Counted from the first letter of the stretch, positions 1-8,575 are shown. The stretch is DNA of 64,000 nt from Streptomyces sp. NBC_00289 (GCF_041435115.1 NZ_CP108046.1:7564001-7628000), one strand, 5' to 3'. Made by a program: numbers and translations. Notes: a model not told the origin generated them from the letters alone.

Positions 1-153
1 CACCGCGTCGCAGCCCAGTGGAGCCGTCATACCGTCGGGGACGGGCAGTCGCCGGGGAGTGCCGAGGGTGTGCGCCGCCGGGGTGTGCAGACCGCGGCGG
101 AGGCGCACCAGCGTGTCCAGTGCCAGCACCTGGGCGCCGGAAGCGCGGCTCAC
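1..153 (-). CDS. Partial CDS of unknown function, translationally coupled to the upstream ATP-binding protein gene
   Basis: Reading leftwards, a GTG at 153-151 overlaps the TGA (152-150) of the ATP-binding protein gene by the 4 bp GTGA. An open frame then runs to the window edge without a stop. The 51 visible residues begin MSRASGAQVLALDTLVRLRR and have normal Streptomyces codon bias. I recognise no family in this fragment. The overlap implies co-translation with the ATP-binding protein, so the two products probably act together. The C-terminal part lies outside the window. Confidence 0.55.
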   Translation of the reverse strand, partial: MSRASGAQVLALDTLVRLRRGLHTPAAHTLGTPRRLPVPDGMTAPLGCDAV

Positions 154-806
154 GCGCCGCCCCAGCCTCGGCCCCGCTCGCGCGGGTGGACCTCGACGGC
201 CGCCGGGCCGTGCTCCCGCGCCTCGTCCTCGCCGCCCGAGCCGTCGGCCGGACCGGGCTTCGGGCGGGCACCCCAGCCCAGGTCGTTGCGCGGCCCGGTG
301 TCCTCGCGGGGCGCGTCCGCCTTGCGCGGCAGCTCCGCCCAGACCAGCAGGCCCGGGCCGTGTTCCTGGGCGCCCCAGGCATGGCACAGGGCGTCGACGA
401 GAAACAGTCCCCTCCCCTGTTCCTCCTCGGGGCGTTGTGGGGACGGGTGAGGCTCACCCGGCGCACAGCCCTGATCCCGTACGGCTATGCGCACCAGGTC
501 GTCACCGTCGTGCAGCTCGCAGACGACGACGTTGCTCGCGGTGTGCACTATCGCGTTGGTGACCAGCTCGGAGACCACGAGGGCCGCCGTGTCGCAGGTG
601 TCCTCGCAGACTGACCAGCCGGTCAGCCGTGCCCTTGTCAGGCGTCTGGCCTGCGCGGGAGAACCCGGGTGTGCGGCCAGCTCGAAACGGAACCGGCGCT
701 CGGCAGCGGCCCTGTCGGGGCCTGCTCCCGCGGCGGCACCGAGACCGAGGGGGCGGCCTGCGGCGGCGTCTGTTCCTAAGGGCGCGGACGGAATCACGCT
801 TGCCAC
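150..806 (-). CDS. ATP-binding protein, RsbW/anti-sigma-factor-like HATPase_c_2 kinase domain
   Basis: About 218 residues. The HATPase fold is visible: N-box 'LVVSELVTNAIVHT' and G-boxes 'VAVRDQG' (here IAVRDQG) and 'GRGLFLVDALCHAWG'. These match the GHKL-type serine kinases that regulate sigma factors and development in Streptomyces. The tail after about residue 160 is charged, low-complexity and probably disordered. The GTG at 806 is chosen because GGGG lies 5 nt upstream; a GTG at 797 is the alternative. A TTA leucine codon (779-777, tenth codon) is present, which suggests dependence on the bldA tRNA. It is divergent from an XRE/DUF397 pair, the usual context of AbaA/WhiJ-like clusters. 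The partner it phosphorylates or binds is not visible. Confidence 0.8.
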   Translation of the reverse strand: MASVIPSAPLGTDAAAGRPLGLGAAAGAGPDRAAAERRFRFELAAHPGSPAQARRLTRARLTGWSVCEDTCDTAALVVSELVTNAIVHTASNVVVCELHDGDDLVRIAVRDQGCAPGEPHPSPQRPEEEQGRGLFLVDALCHAWGAQEHGPGLLVWAELPRKADAPREDTGPRNDLGWGARPKPGPADGSGGEDEAREHGPAAVEVHPRERGRGWGGA

Positions 807-822
807 TATCGCCCCGTCGTGA

Positions 823-837
823 ACACTTGGCAAGTGT
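823..837. promoter_or_regulatory. Perfect inverted repeat upstream of the ATP-binding protein gene
   Basis: ACACTT-GGC-AAGTGT, a 6-bp perfect dyad centred 24 nt upstream of the proposed GTG start on the minus strand. It is a candidate operator for one of the XRE-type regulators of this cluster. No binding protein can be assigned from sequence. Confidence 0.35.
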
Positions 838-945
838 CACTCTGAAAAATGCAGAGTGCTGTGTGACGCGGTGAGGGGCCGTGGCACACTGCTCGCAACA
901 GCACCTCGAGCGGCGCCAGTTGGGATCAGCGGAGATTCGTACAGA

Positions 946-966
946 TCTTCGAATAGGTCTTCGAAT
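946..966. repeat. Two direct copies of TCTTCGAAT in the divergent promoter region
   Basis: TCTTCGAAT occurs at 946-954 and 958-966 with a 12-bp period. Each copy contains the palindrome TTCGAA. It lies about 90 bp upstream of the XRE regulator start at 1052, between divergent genes. It could be a pair of operator sites on nearly the same face of the helix. Confidence 0.35.
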
Positions 967-1051
967 GGCGCCGTAGGGCTGTCAGGATTCTTTTCGCGGT
1001 CGGCCGGCTCGCCCTTGGTCGTTTCCGTCAGGGACTTTGTGGAGGTGCAGC

Positions 1052-1912
1052 GTGAGCGAACCGCGGTCCGCGCCGACGGTCGGCCAAGTCGTTCTCGGCC
1101 GGCGCCTGCTGGACCTGCGGGAGAGCGCCGGACTCAAGCGCGAGGAGGCCGCCCGTATCCTCCGGGTCGCCCCCGCCACGGTCCGTCGTATGGAGATGGC
1201 CGAGGTCGCGCTCAAGATCCCCTACCTTCAGCTCCTCCTGAAGGCCTACGGCGTCTCCGACGACGAGGCGGAGGCCTTCGTCCAGCTCGCCGAAGACGCC
1301 AACCGTCCCGGGTGGTGGCAGCGGTTCCACGACGTGCTGCCCGGCTGGTTCTCCATGTACGTCAGCCTCGAGGGCGCCGCGTCCCTGATCCGTGAGTACG
1401 AGCCGCACTTCGTCCCCGGGCTGATGCAGACCGAGGACTACGCGCGTGGCGTCCTGGAGTCCGGCGCCATCGGCCAGACCAGCCCCGAGGACATCGAGCG
1501 CCATGTGGCGCTGCGCATGCAACGCCAGGAACTGCTCACCCGTCGCGACGCACCCAGGCTGTGGGTCGTGATGGACGAGACCGTGCTGCGCCGCCCGGTC
1601 GGCGGCCCGGAGGTGATGCGTGCCCAGATCGACAAACTGCTCGAGGCAACGAAGCTGCCCAACGTGACCCTGCAGGTCGCCCCGTTCGAGAACGGGCCGC
1701 ATCCCGGCACGTACGGGCCCTTCGTGCTCTTCCGATTCGCCGTGCCCGAACTTCCGGACATGGTCTACAGCGAGTACCTGACCGGCGCGGTCTATCTCGA
1801 CGCGCGCCCGGAGGTGGCGACCCATCTCGAGGTCATGGACCGCATGGCGGCGCAGGCCGCTACTGCACATCGCACGAAGGAGATCCTCCGGGATCTCCGC
1901 AAGGAGTTGTGA
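1052..1912 (+). CDS. XRE-family helix-turn-helix regulator with DUF5753 domain (WhiJ-like)
   Basis: About 286 residues. The N-terminal HTH covers roughly residues 10-65 (GRRLLDLRESAGLKREEAAR ... TVRRMEMAEV). The DUF5753 ligand/protein-binding domain follows, with the typical 'EPHFVPGLMQTEDYARGVL' segment and 'MDETVLRRPVGG'. The GTG at 1052 has GGAGG six nt upstream, better than the TTG 15 nt earlier. It is immediately followed (no gap) by a DUF397 gene and divergent from an RsbW-like gene. That trio recurs many times in Streptomyces and is linked genetically to BldB/WhiJ-type control of sporulation and antibiotic production. The target genes are unknown. Confidence 0.88.
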   Translation: MSEPRSAPTVGQVVLGRRLLDLRESAGLKREEAARILRVAPATVRRMEMAEVALKIPYLQLLLKAYGVSDDEAEAFVQLAEDANRPGWWQRFHDVLPGWFSMYVSLEGAASLIREYEPHFVPGLMQTEDYARGVLESGAIGQTSPEDIERHVALRMQRQELLTRRDAPRLWVVMDETVLRRPVGGPEVMRAQIDKLLEATKLPNVTLQVAPFENGPHPGTYGPFVLFRFAVPELPDMVYSEYLTGAVYLDARPEVATHLEVMDRMAAQAATAHRTKEILRDLRKEL

Positions 1913-2167
1913 ATGGATCGCATCAAGCCGCGTCTGCCCGTCTACAACGGGATGCCCGCGCGGGAACTCGGCAGCGAAGGCTGGCACAAACCGTGGAGCG
2001 GCGGTAACGGCGGGAACTGCGTGGAGGCGATGAAGCTGGCCGACGGCCGGATCGCCGTCCGTCAGTCGACGGACCCGGACGGTCCGGCGCTGATCTACAC
2101 CACCGACGAGATGACGGCCTTCATCGAGGGCGCGAAGGCGGGTGCGGCCGACTTCCTGTTGTCCTGA
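1913..2167 (+). CDS. DUF397 (BldB-like) small protein
   Basis: 84 residues. The DUF397 features are present: 'GNGGNCVEAMKLADGRIAVRQSTDPDGPAL' and the C-terminal 'FIEGAKAGAADFLLS'. The ATG begins directly after the TGA of the XRE gene, so translation is coupled. Members of this family, including BldB, pair with XRE/DUF5753 proteins and are thought to bind or modulate them. Length is normal for the family. Confidence 0.88.
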   Translation: MDRIKPRLPVYNGMPARELGSEGWHKPWSGGNGGNCVEAMKLADGRIAVRQSTDPDGPALIYTTDEMTAFIEGAKAGAADFLLS

Positions 2168-2309
2168 CACTTGCTTGCCGTTCCGTCTCCGACCTCGCCC
2201 TCAACCCCAACCCCCCTCACCCTCCCCCCACTCACCTGACGTTCCATCACTTTGTTTCTTGTGGCGCTGAGTTGATTACTTTCTATGGCATGACCTTATG
2301 GAGTTCCTC

Positions 2310-3113
2310 ATGACCGCGCAGCCCCCCGCCGGGATCGACACGACCAAACCCCATCCCGCGCGGATGTACGACTGGTACCTCGGCGGCAAGGACAACTACC
2401 CCGTCGACGAGGCGATGGGCCGGCAGATGCTCACCCTCGATCCCAGGGTGCCGGTGATGGCGCGCGTCAACCGCGCGTTCATGCACCGGGCCACACGCTG
2501 GCTGGCCCGGAACGGGGTACGTCAGTTCCTGGACGTCGGCACCGGTATCCCGACCGAGCCGAACCTCCACCAGATCGCCCAGGAGGTCGCGGCCGACGCA
2601 CGCGTCGTCTACTGCGACAACGACCCGATCGTGCTCGCCCACGCGGCCGCCCTGCTGCGGGGCACGGACCAGGGGGCGACCGAGTACCTGCAGGCCGACG
2701 TGCGCGCCCCGGAGGCCGTCCTCGCCGGTGCGAAGAAGGTCCTGGACTTCAGCCGGCCGGTGGCCCTCTCGCTGATCGCGCTGCTGCACTTCGTCTCCGA
2801 CGAGGACGGCGCGCACGAACTCGTCGGCCGGCTGCTGTCCGAACTGCCCTCCGGCAGCTACCTGGTGATGAGCCACGCGACCGCGGACTTCACCCCCGAG
2901 GAGTCGGCGGCGGCCACCGCGAAACTCAAGGCCGCCGGCGTCACGCTGGCACTGCGCTCCCGGCGCGAGTTCGCCCGCTTCTTCGACGCCCTCGACCTCG
3001 TCGAGCCCGGCGTCGAGGTACCGCAGCTGTGGCACCCCGAGCTGGGGGAGCCGGTCCCGGGGCAGGACGACGGGATCATTCCCGGGTACGGGGCGGTGGG
3101 GCGGAAGCCGTAG
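2310..3113 (+). CDS. SAM-dependent methyltransferase, DUF574 (Methyltransf_19) family
   Basis: About 267 residues. Hallmarks of the actinobacterial DUF574 family are visible: 'PHPARMYDWYLGGKDNYPVD' near the N-terminus, the SAM-binding loop 'FLDVGTGIPTEPNLHQIA', 'VVYCDNDPIVLAHA', and 'YLVMSHATAD'. The ATG at 2310 is preferred over the in-frame ATG at 2298 because GGAG (2300-2303) sits 6 nt before it. The substrate is unknown; these paralogues are abundant in Streptomyces and often lie near regulatory clusters. The gene stands alone, convergent with the MocR gene. Confidence 0.88.
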   Translation: MTAQPPAGIDTTKPHPARMYDWYLGGKDNYPVDEAMGRQMLTLDPRVPVMARVNRAFMHRATRWLARNGVRQFLDVGTGIPTEPNLHQIAQEVAADARVVYCDNDPIVLAHAAALLRGTDQGATEYLQADVRAPEAVLAGAKKVLDFSRPVALSLIALLHFVSDEDGAHELVGRLLSELPSGSYLVMSHATADFTPEESAAATAKLKAAGVTLALRSRREFARFFDALDLVEPGVEVPQLWHPELGEPVPGQDDGIIPGYGAVGRKP

Positions 3114-3150
3114 GGTCCGCGAGCCGGCGCCGCCGCACAGGGGTGCTGCC

Positions 3151-4707
3151 TCAGCGTGTCGGCAGCACCCCGCACAGCGCGTCGAGCGCCGCCCCGTACG
3201 CGGCTTCCGAGGGCGTCGCGTAGCCCACCACCAGGCCGTCCGGCGCGGCCATGTCCGTCTCCGGGTGGCGGAACCCGGCGAGTCCGTCCAGGGCGACGCC
3301 CTGCCGGACGGCGGCCTCGACCGTGGCCCGCTCGGTGCCCGGCGGCAGCCGCAGCACCGCGTGCAGCCCGGCCGCGACGCCGGTGACCTCCACCCGCGGC
3401 GCACGCGCGGCAAGCGCCGCGACCAGGCGGTCCCGGCGGCTGCGGTAACGCTGTCGCATCCGCCGCACATGACGGTCGTACGACCCGCCGGCGATGAAGT
3501 CGGCCAGGCTCAGCTGGTCGAGAACGCTCGACCACGCCTCCCGCTCGCCCTTGGCCGCGAGCACGTCGTCGACGTACCGCTCGGGCAGCACCATCCAGCC
3601 CAGCCGCAGCGCGGGCGACAGGCTCTTGCTGACCGAGCCGATGTGGATCACCCGCTCGGGGTCGAGGCCCTGGACGGCGCCGACCGGCTTGCGGTCGTAG
3701 CGGAACTCCCCGTCGTAGTCGTCCTCCAGAACCACCCCGCCACGCGCGCGTGCCCAGTCGATCACCGCTGCCCGGCGCTCGGCGTGCAGCGGACCGCCGG
3801 TGGGGAACTGGTGCGCGGGAGTGAGCAGTACGGCCCGTTCCCGCCCCAACCGGTCTACTCGCGCCCCCTGTTCGTCGAGGGGGAGGGGCACGGTCCGCAC
3901 GCCGGACGCCGCGAGCAGGTCCCGGTGGAAGCCGAGCCCGTACGCCTCCACGGCGAGCGGACCACGCAGCACGGCGTTCCCGGTCCCGGACCCGGCCGCA
4001 CTCGCGCCTCGAACACCGCCTTGGGCGCTACCTCGGGCACTACCCCCGGCACTGCCTCGGGCGCCACCTTCTGACCCGCCTCCGACACCTCCTGGGGCGC
4101 CGCCTCCGGACCTCCTGTGGGGGCCGAAGAGCAGCCGCAGGGCGTGGCCGAAGCCGGTGCAGATCACGATCCGGGCGGGGTCGGTCCGTACGCCACGCGC
4201 GCGTGCCAGATACTCCGTCAGTGCCTCCCTGAGCTCGACGCGGCCTGCGGGATCACCGGGCCCGAACACCTCGTCGGGCGCCCGCTGGAGGGCCCGCCGA
4301 TAGGAGGCCAGCCAGGCCGCCCGCGGGAACGACGACGCGTCCGGGGTGCCCTGCCGCAGATCGTGCCGTGGTCCACGCGCGCGTGAGGGTGCTTTTCTGG
4401 GCCCGCGGGCGGTCGTCCGCAGGGGCTCGGCGCGCTCGGCGACCCGGGTGCCCGCGCCCTGCCGGGCGGTGAGCCAGCCCTCCGCGACGAGCTCCGCGTA
4501 CGCGTCGGCCACCGTGTTGCGGGCGATGCCGAGGTCGGCGGCGAGCGAGCGGTACGGCGGCAGCCGGGTGCCGGGTGCGAGCCGCCCGCCGCGTACGGCC
4601 TCGCGCAGCGCCCGGATCAGCGCGGCGCGCCGTCCGCCCGGTCCGGACAGTTCCAGGTGCAGGTCAGCGCCGATGCGCTCCGCTGAATTGACCCACGATT
4701 CCGCCAT
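3151..4707 (-). CDS. MocR/PdxR-type regulator: GntR winged helix fused to a PLP aminotransferase-like domain
   Basis: About 518 residues starting MAESWVNSAERIG. A GntR winged helix (residues about 20-90, 'GTRLPPYRSLAADLGIARNT') is joined to a fold-type I aminotransferase domain. The PLP lysine is K361 in 'GSVSKSLSPALRLGW', with 'VVLEDDYDGEFRYD' upstream. Residues about 200-244 are an almost pure Gly/Ala/Ser/Arg insertion in the loop after the first large-domain helix, unusual for the family and partly replacing the normal E-D-P-x-Y stretch. It is divergent from the AhpD-like gene with only 46 bp between starts, so it probably controls that gene in response to a PLP-linked ligand. Confidence 0.88.
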   Translation of the reverse strand: MAESWVNSAERIGADLHLELSGPGGRRAALIRALREAVRGGRLAPGTRLPPYRSLAADLGIARNTVADAYAELVAEGWLTARQGAGTRVAERAEPLRTTARGPRKAPSRARGPRHDLRQGTPDASSFPRAAWLASYRRALQRAPDEVFGPGDPAGRVELREALTEYLARARGVRTDPARIVICTGFGHALRLLFGPHRRSGGGAPGGVGGGSEGGARGSAGGSARGSAQGGVRGASAAGSGTGNAVLRGPLAVEAYGLGFHRDLLAASGVRTVPLPLDEQGARVDRLGRERAVLLTPAHQFPTGGPLHAERRAAVIDWARARGGVVLEDDYDGEFRYDRKPVGAVQGLDPERVIHIGSVSKSLSPALRLGWMVLPERYVDDVLAAKGEREAWSSVLDQLSLADFIAGGSYDRHVRRMRQRYRSRRDRLVAALAARAPRVEVTGVAAGLHAVLRLPPGTERATVEAAVRQGVALDGLAGFRHPETDMAAPDGLVVGYATPSEAAYGAALDALCGVLPTR

Positions 4708-4753
4708 GAAAATGCACCCTACAGGCGGTCTTTGTGGCACGTAGGTTAGGGGC
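4708..4753. promoter_or_regulatory. Short shared control region between the MocR gene and the AhpD-like gene
   Basis: Only 46 bp separate the two divergent start codons. The stretch contains TAGGTT (4742-4747), a possible -10 just before the ATG at 4754, which would give a very short or leaderless transcript. Any MocR operator must lie in or overlap this interval. No perfect dyad is evident. Confidence 0.4.
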
Positions 4754-5305
4754 ATGACGACGAACACGACAAGCGTTTCCTCCGCCGCGAATGAGACCGC
4801 GAACGAGACCGAGTTCGAGGCCCGGAACGGCCGCGTCGACGAGGGCCACGCCGGGACGAGTCGCATCGACTTCGCGAAGTCGGCCCCGAAGGTCTTCCGC
4901 GCCCTCGTCGGTTTCGACGCCGCCGCCCGCGAGGGCCTGGACCCGGCCCTCGTCGAACTGATCCAGATCCGCGCCTCGCACCTCAACCACTGCGCGTACT
5001 GCCTCCACATGCACACCAACGACGCCCGGAAGGCGGGCGAGAGCGAGGACCGGCTGCACATGGTCGCCGTGTGGCGTGAGGCCCGGCACTTCTTCTCCGA
5101 GCGGGAACAGGCGGCCCTGGCCCTCACCGAAGCGGTCACGTTGGTCGCCGACGGCGGCGTCCCGGACGCCGTCTACGCACAGGCCGCGGCCCACTTCGAC
5201 GAACAGGAACTGGCCCACGTCCTGGCCCTGATCTTCACGATCAACACCTGGAACCGGGTGGCGCTGTCCACGGGAAAGCGCGCGGGGACGGACTCCCGGC
5301 GCTAG
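4754..5305 (+). CDS. Carboxymuconolactone decarboxylase / AhpD-like alkylhydroperoxidase family protein
   Basis: 183 residues. The AhpD core motif is complete: 'HLNHCAYCLHMHTNDARKAG' carries the redox pair C80-x-x-C83 and His87. The rest is helical, with 'LALTEAVTLVADGGVPDAVY' typical of the family. Such proteins reduce peroxides or act as general redox enzymes, but the physiological substrate is not predictable. A longer, non-conserved N-terminus of about 30 residues (Thr/Asn/Glu-rich) precedes the domain. The divergent MocR regulator is the likely controller. Confidence 0.88.
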   Translation: MTTNTTSVSSAANETANETEFEARNGRVDEGHAGTSRIDFAKSAPKVFRALVGFDAAAREGLDPALVELIQIRASHLNHCAYCLHMHTNDARKAGESEDRLHMVAVWREARHFFSEREQAALALTEAVTLVADGGVPDAVYAQAAAHFDEQELAHVLALIFTINTWNRVALSTGKRAGTDSRR

Positions 5306-5488
5306 CTAGGGTCGTCGAATTCCCGTCGGGCGGGCGACGCCCGGCACGGCACCTCGCCGCGTTGTCGCACGACCCGCGTACGCCCGGAACGCGGGCCGTC
5401 CTCCGCCTTGCGATGCACCGGACGCCGTCCGCTTATCCGACGCCAACTGTCGCGACCCGGCCCAGGCCGACTCCGACGCGCGGCCGGA

Positions 5489-6976
5489 TTACACGGCCAT
5501 CGGGCGGTCGTACGGCCCGATCGGCGCCGGCAACCGCGAACTGCCCGTCAGCCCGCGGTCGACGGCCGCCGCCACCGCCCGTCCCTCCGCGATCGCCCAC
5601 ACGATCAGCGACTGCCCTCGGGCGGCATCGCCCGCGGCGAACACCCCGGGCACGTTGGTCGCGAAGTCGGCGTTGCGTGCGATCGTGCCGCGCGGGTCGA
5701 GTTCCAGCCCCAACTGGTCGATCAGGCCGTCCCCACGGTCGGGCCCGGAGAAGCCGAGGGCGAGCAGTACGAGATCGGCGGGGAGCGTCCGCCCGCTGCC
5801 CGGCACGGGGCGGCGCGCCGCGTCCACCTCGACGAGGTGCAGCGAGCGCACCCGCCCGTCGGTGTCGCCGGTGAAGCGGAGCGTGGACGCCGCGAACAGC
5901 CGCGCGTCGGCGTTGGCCGCCGGCGCGCTGCGCAGGTCGCGCGCCTCCTCGTGCGCCGGCGAGAGCCGGTAGATCTTCGGGTACGTCGGCCAGGGCTCGG
6001 TGTCCTCGTCACGCTCGGCGTCCGGCTGGGCGTAGATGTCCAGCTGGGTCACGGACGCGGGGCCCTCGCGCACCGCGGTGCCCAGGCAGTCGGCCCCGGT
6101 GTCGCCGCCGCCGACGATGACGACGTGCTTCCCGGCGGCGGACATCGGAGACGACGCCAGGTCGCCCTCGCACACCCGGTTGGCCAGCGGCAGGTACTCC
6201 ATCGCCTGGTGGATTCCGGTCAACTCCCGCCCCGGCACGGGAAGTTCGCGCCAGGCGGTCGCCCCGGTGGCGATCACCACGGAGTCGTAGCGGGCCCGCA
6301 GTTCCGCCGCACCGACGTCCCGCCCGACGACCGTCGACGTACGGAACTTGGTCCCCTCGGCCCGCATCTGCTCCAGCCGCCGATCCAGGTGCCGTTTCTC
6401 CATCTTGAACGCGGGGATGCCGTACCTCATCAGGCCGCCCAGCCGGTCGTCCTTCTCGTACACGGCGACCGTGTGCCCGGCCCGGGTCAGCTGCTGTGCC
6501 GCGGCCAGACCGGTGGGCCCCGACCCGATCACCGCTACCGTCCGCCCGGACAGCCGGTCCGGTGGCTGCGGCGCCGCGAAGCCCAGCTCCCAGGCGCGAT
6601 CCGAGATCGCGACTTCGACGTTCTTGATGGTGACCGCCGGCTGGTTGATGGCCAGAACACACCCCGCCTCGCACGGTGCCGGGCACAGGCGACCCGTGAA
6701 CTCCGGGAAGTTGTTCGTCGCGTGCAGCCGGTCGGCAGCCGCCCGCCAGTCGTCCCGCGAGACGAGGTCGTTCCAGTCGGGGATCAGATTGCCGAGCGGG
6801 CAGGCGTCGTGGCAGAAGGGAATGCCGCAGTCCATGCAGCGGTCGGCCTGCTCGGTGACGATGGGCAGCAGCGCCCCGGGGACGTACACCTCGTCCCAGT
6901 CCCGGACCCGCTCCTCCACCGGCCTGCGCGGCCGGTCCTGCCGGGGCGTGGTCATGAATCCCTTGGGATCGGCCAT
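5489..6976 (-). CDS. gltD: Glutamate synthase small subunit-like NADPH oxidoreductase (GltD family), without an adjacent gltB
   Basis: 495 residues, full length for GltD (about 480). The N-terminal Fe-S region is intact: 'CMDCGIPFCHDACPLGNLIP' and 'CPAPCEAGC'. It is followed by an FAD-binding 'VIGSGPTGLAAAQQL' and an NADPH-binding 'VIVGGGDTGADCLGTAV', with the C-terminal 'FAAGDAARGQSLIVWAIAEGR'. The start has AAGGAA 7 nt upstream. GltD feeds electrons from NADPH to GltB for glutamate synthesis from glutamine and 2-oxoglutarate, but no large subunit is nearby. It could pair with a distant gltB or serve another acceptor. The gene is isolated in this window. Confidence 0.85.
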   Translation of the reverse strand: MADPKGFMTTPRQDRPRRPVEERVRDWDEVYVPGALLPIVTEQADRCMDCGIPFCHDACPLGNLIPDWNDLVSRDDWRAAADRLHATNNFPEFTGRLCPAPCEAGCVLAINQPAVTIKNVEVAISDRAWELGFAAPQPPDRLSGRTVAVIGSGPTGLAAAQQLTRAGHTVAVYEKDDRLGGLMRYGIPAFKMEKRHLDRRLEQMRAEGTKFRTSTVVGRDVGAAELRARYDSVVIATGATAWRELPVPGRELTGIHQAMEYLPLANRVCEGDLASSPMSAAGKHVVIVGGGDTGADCLGTAVREGPASVTQLDIYAQPDAERDEDTEPWPTYPKIYRLSPAHEEARDLRSAPAANADARLFAASTLRFTGDTDGRVRSLHLVEVDAARRPVPGSGRTLPADLVLLALGFSGPDRGDGLIDQLGLELDPRGTIARNADFATNVPGVFAAGDAARGQSLIVWAIAEGRAVAAAVDRGLTGSSRLPAPIGPYDRPMAV

Positions 6977-7167
6977 GGCCGTGTTCCTTGCGTCCGCGTG
7001 CGACGGGGCCGTGCGTCATCGGGCGGCACTCTTTCGGCCACGATACGTCCCGTCGGCCAGCCACGCAGAGTGAGGGACAGCCGTTTCTCCGGACGCGTTC
7101 TCAGGCGAGTCCCGGGCTTGGCCCGGGTTGCGGCCCAGAGGGCTCGCAGGGGAGGGAAAGCGGTTGC

Positions 7168-7647
7168 TCAGGTGAGGGCCAGCACGTACGCCACCGCCGC
7201 GACCGCCGAGGCCACGGTGCGGACGTGGTTCCACATGGTCCACTCGCGCACATATGTCGGCCAGTACGCGGCCGCCTCCGCGCCACCGGGAGCCAGCCCG
7301 AGCAACTCGTCGTTGCGCGGCACGTTCGCTGCCCTGGTCAACGCGAAGGAGCCGAAGAGATACGACACGCTGCCCACTATCAGCTCCACCGCTCCCTCGT
7401 CCGGCCACAGCACGAACGTCACCACGGCGATCACCGCGCACACCGCCGCCGCCCCGACGAACACGACCATGAACGGCGGTCGCACCGCGGCTGCGTTGAT
7501 CGCGTTCATCGCGGCGACCCCCTGCGCCGGCGGCAGCGCGGCCAGCCCCCTCATCACGAAGGTCGAGAACCCGCAGAACACCCCGGCCACGAGTCCGGTC
7601 CCGAGCACACCCAGCACTGTCAGTACGAAGTACGGTCCATCGATCAC
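7168..7647 (-). CDS. DUF1772 (anthrone oxygenase-like) small integral membrane protein
   Basis: About 159 residues from a GTG at 7647 (VIDGPYFVLTVLG). Four hydrophobic segments are visible: 'FVLTVLGVLGTGLVAGVFCG', 'PFMVVFVGAAAVCAVIAVVT', 'ELIVGSVSYLFGSFALT', and 'VASAVAAVAYVLAL'. The 'AALPPAQGVAAMNAINAAAV' and 'RAANVPRNDELL' segments are typical of DUF1772. A role is not established; some members act on polyketide anthrones and most are uncharacterised. An open frame continues upstream of the GTG but has non-native codon pattern, so the later start is preferred. Confidence 0.72.
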   Translation of the reverse strand: MIDGPYFVLTVLGVLGTGLVAGVFCGFSTFVMRGLAALPPAQGVAAMNAINAAAVRPPFMVVFVGAAAVCAVIAVVTFVLWPDEGAVELIVGSVSYLFGSFALTRAANVPRNDELLGLAPGGAEAAAYWPTYVREWTMWNHVRTVASAVAAVAYVLALT

Positions 7648-7786
7648 GCCGGCACCAACTCCCTTGTCGGGCCAGGTCCCCGCCCGGCCACCACCACCCG
7701 TCACGACCAGTGAAGTCCCGCACGCGGACGACGACCATGGGCCATCCGCGCGGGGACATGCGCGAAAGTCCAGGGCGCGGTCGCCC

Positions 7787-8575
7787 TCACCGGCTCGCCG
7801 CCCGACGACCGACCGTTCCTGCCCCCGCCCTTCCATCGACCTCCGCCCCGGCCTTCCCGTCCCACTCCGCCCCCGTCGCCCTGTCCGTCCCGGCCGGCGT
7901 GGGCCGCCATACCCGCAGCACCCGTTCCACGGACGCCGCGATCCGCCGCCGTGCCTCGTGCCGCGGCACCCCGCTCATCAGCAGGCCGTCGTACGGCGTG
8001 TCCACATGCCGTACGGACGCCACGACCGCCGAGGTCACCGCCCCCTCGGACAGCGCCCGCCCCGCCGCACTCCGGCCCACCCGCCCGCTGCCCCGCACCG
8101 AGGCGTGTGCGGCGATCTCCCGCGCCCGGCCCTCCGGGCAGAGGGGGAAGAGGCGTCGTATCTCCGCCGCGAACGCGTCCGTGAACCGCACGTCCTCGGC
8201 TGCCCGCCGCCGAGCGTCGCGGACCCGGCGCCGCCGTCGCGCCTCCGTGTCCTCGAGGCACCGCTGCTCGGCCCGGGCGAGCCCCGCCTCCTCGACCAGG
8301 ACGCCCTGCCGCTCGTACCTGCTCCGGCGCCGGTTGAACCGCACCACCACTGCCGACAGCGCGCTTTCCTCCCGCGACCTCCGCGTCAGCGCCGTGTCGC
8401 CTCGCGGCACGAACACGAGGTGCCCGAGGTCGGCACAGTCCAGACATCGCGGCGCCCCGTTTTCGAGCACGAGCATCGTCAACGGTCCGCCGCCGCACTC
8501 CGCGCAGTGCCGTCTCCTGAGAGGCTGCACCACGAGAAGCCCGCTGTGCGGTGGGGGAGTTGAGAGCGGAGCCAT
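7787..8575 (-). CDS. DUF2293 domain-containing protein with an N-terminal Cys pair region
   Basis: About 262 residues from the ATG at 8575, which is preceded by AAGGGAG at good spacing. Near the N-terminus 'CAECGGGPLTMLVLENGAPRCLDCADLGHLVFVPRGD' carries two C-x-x-C pairs, probably a small zinc ribbon. A basic Arg-rich helix (about residues 85-130) follows. The C-terminal half has the DUF2293 signature ending 'YDGLLMSGVPRHEARRRIAASVERVLRVW'. An in-frame extension upstream would translate the 8-bp minisatellite and is rejected. The function of DUF2293 is unknown; the zinc-ribbon plus basic helix suggests nucleic acid or protein binding. Confidence 0.8.
   Translation of the reverse strand: MAPLSTPPPHSGLLVVQPLRRRHCAECGGGPLTMLVLENGAPRCLDCADLGHLVFVPRGDTALTRRSREESALSAVVVRFNRRRSRYERQGVLVEEAGLARAEQRCLEDTEARRRRRVRDARRRAAEDVRFTDAFAAEIRRLFPLCPEGRAREIAAHASVRGSGRVGRSAAGRALSEGAVTSAVVASVRHVDTPYDGLLMSGVPRHEARRRIAASVERVLRVWRPTPAGTDRATGAEWDGKAGAEVDGRAGAGTVGRRAASR

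Noticed and set aside
807..833. TTG start for the ATP-binding protein gene
   Set aside because: No SD, and it would place the coding sequence over the perfect dyad at 823-837; the GTG at 806 is better.
1028..2170. Long minus-strand open frame opposite the XRE and DUF397 genes
   Set aside because: Antisense frame produced by high third-position GC; its translation has no recognisable domain. The same applies to the long frames opposite uvrB, terC, uvrA, pgk and the carboxypeptidase.
5361..5389. TTGTCGCAC-N8-TACGCC, resembling the PafBC-type promoter
   Set aside because: The last base of TAnnnT is missing and no plus-strand gene follows; it lies between convergent genes.
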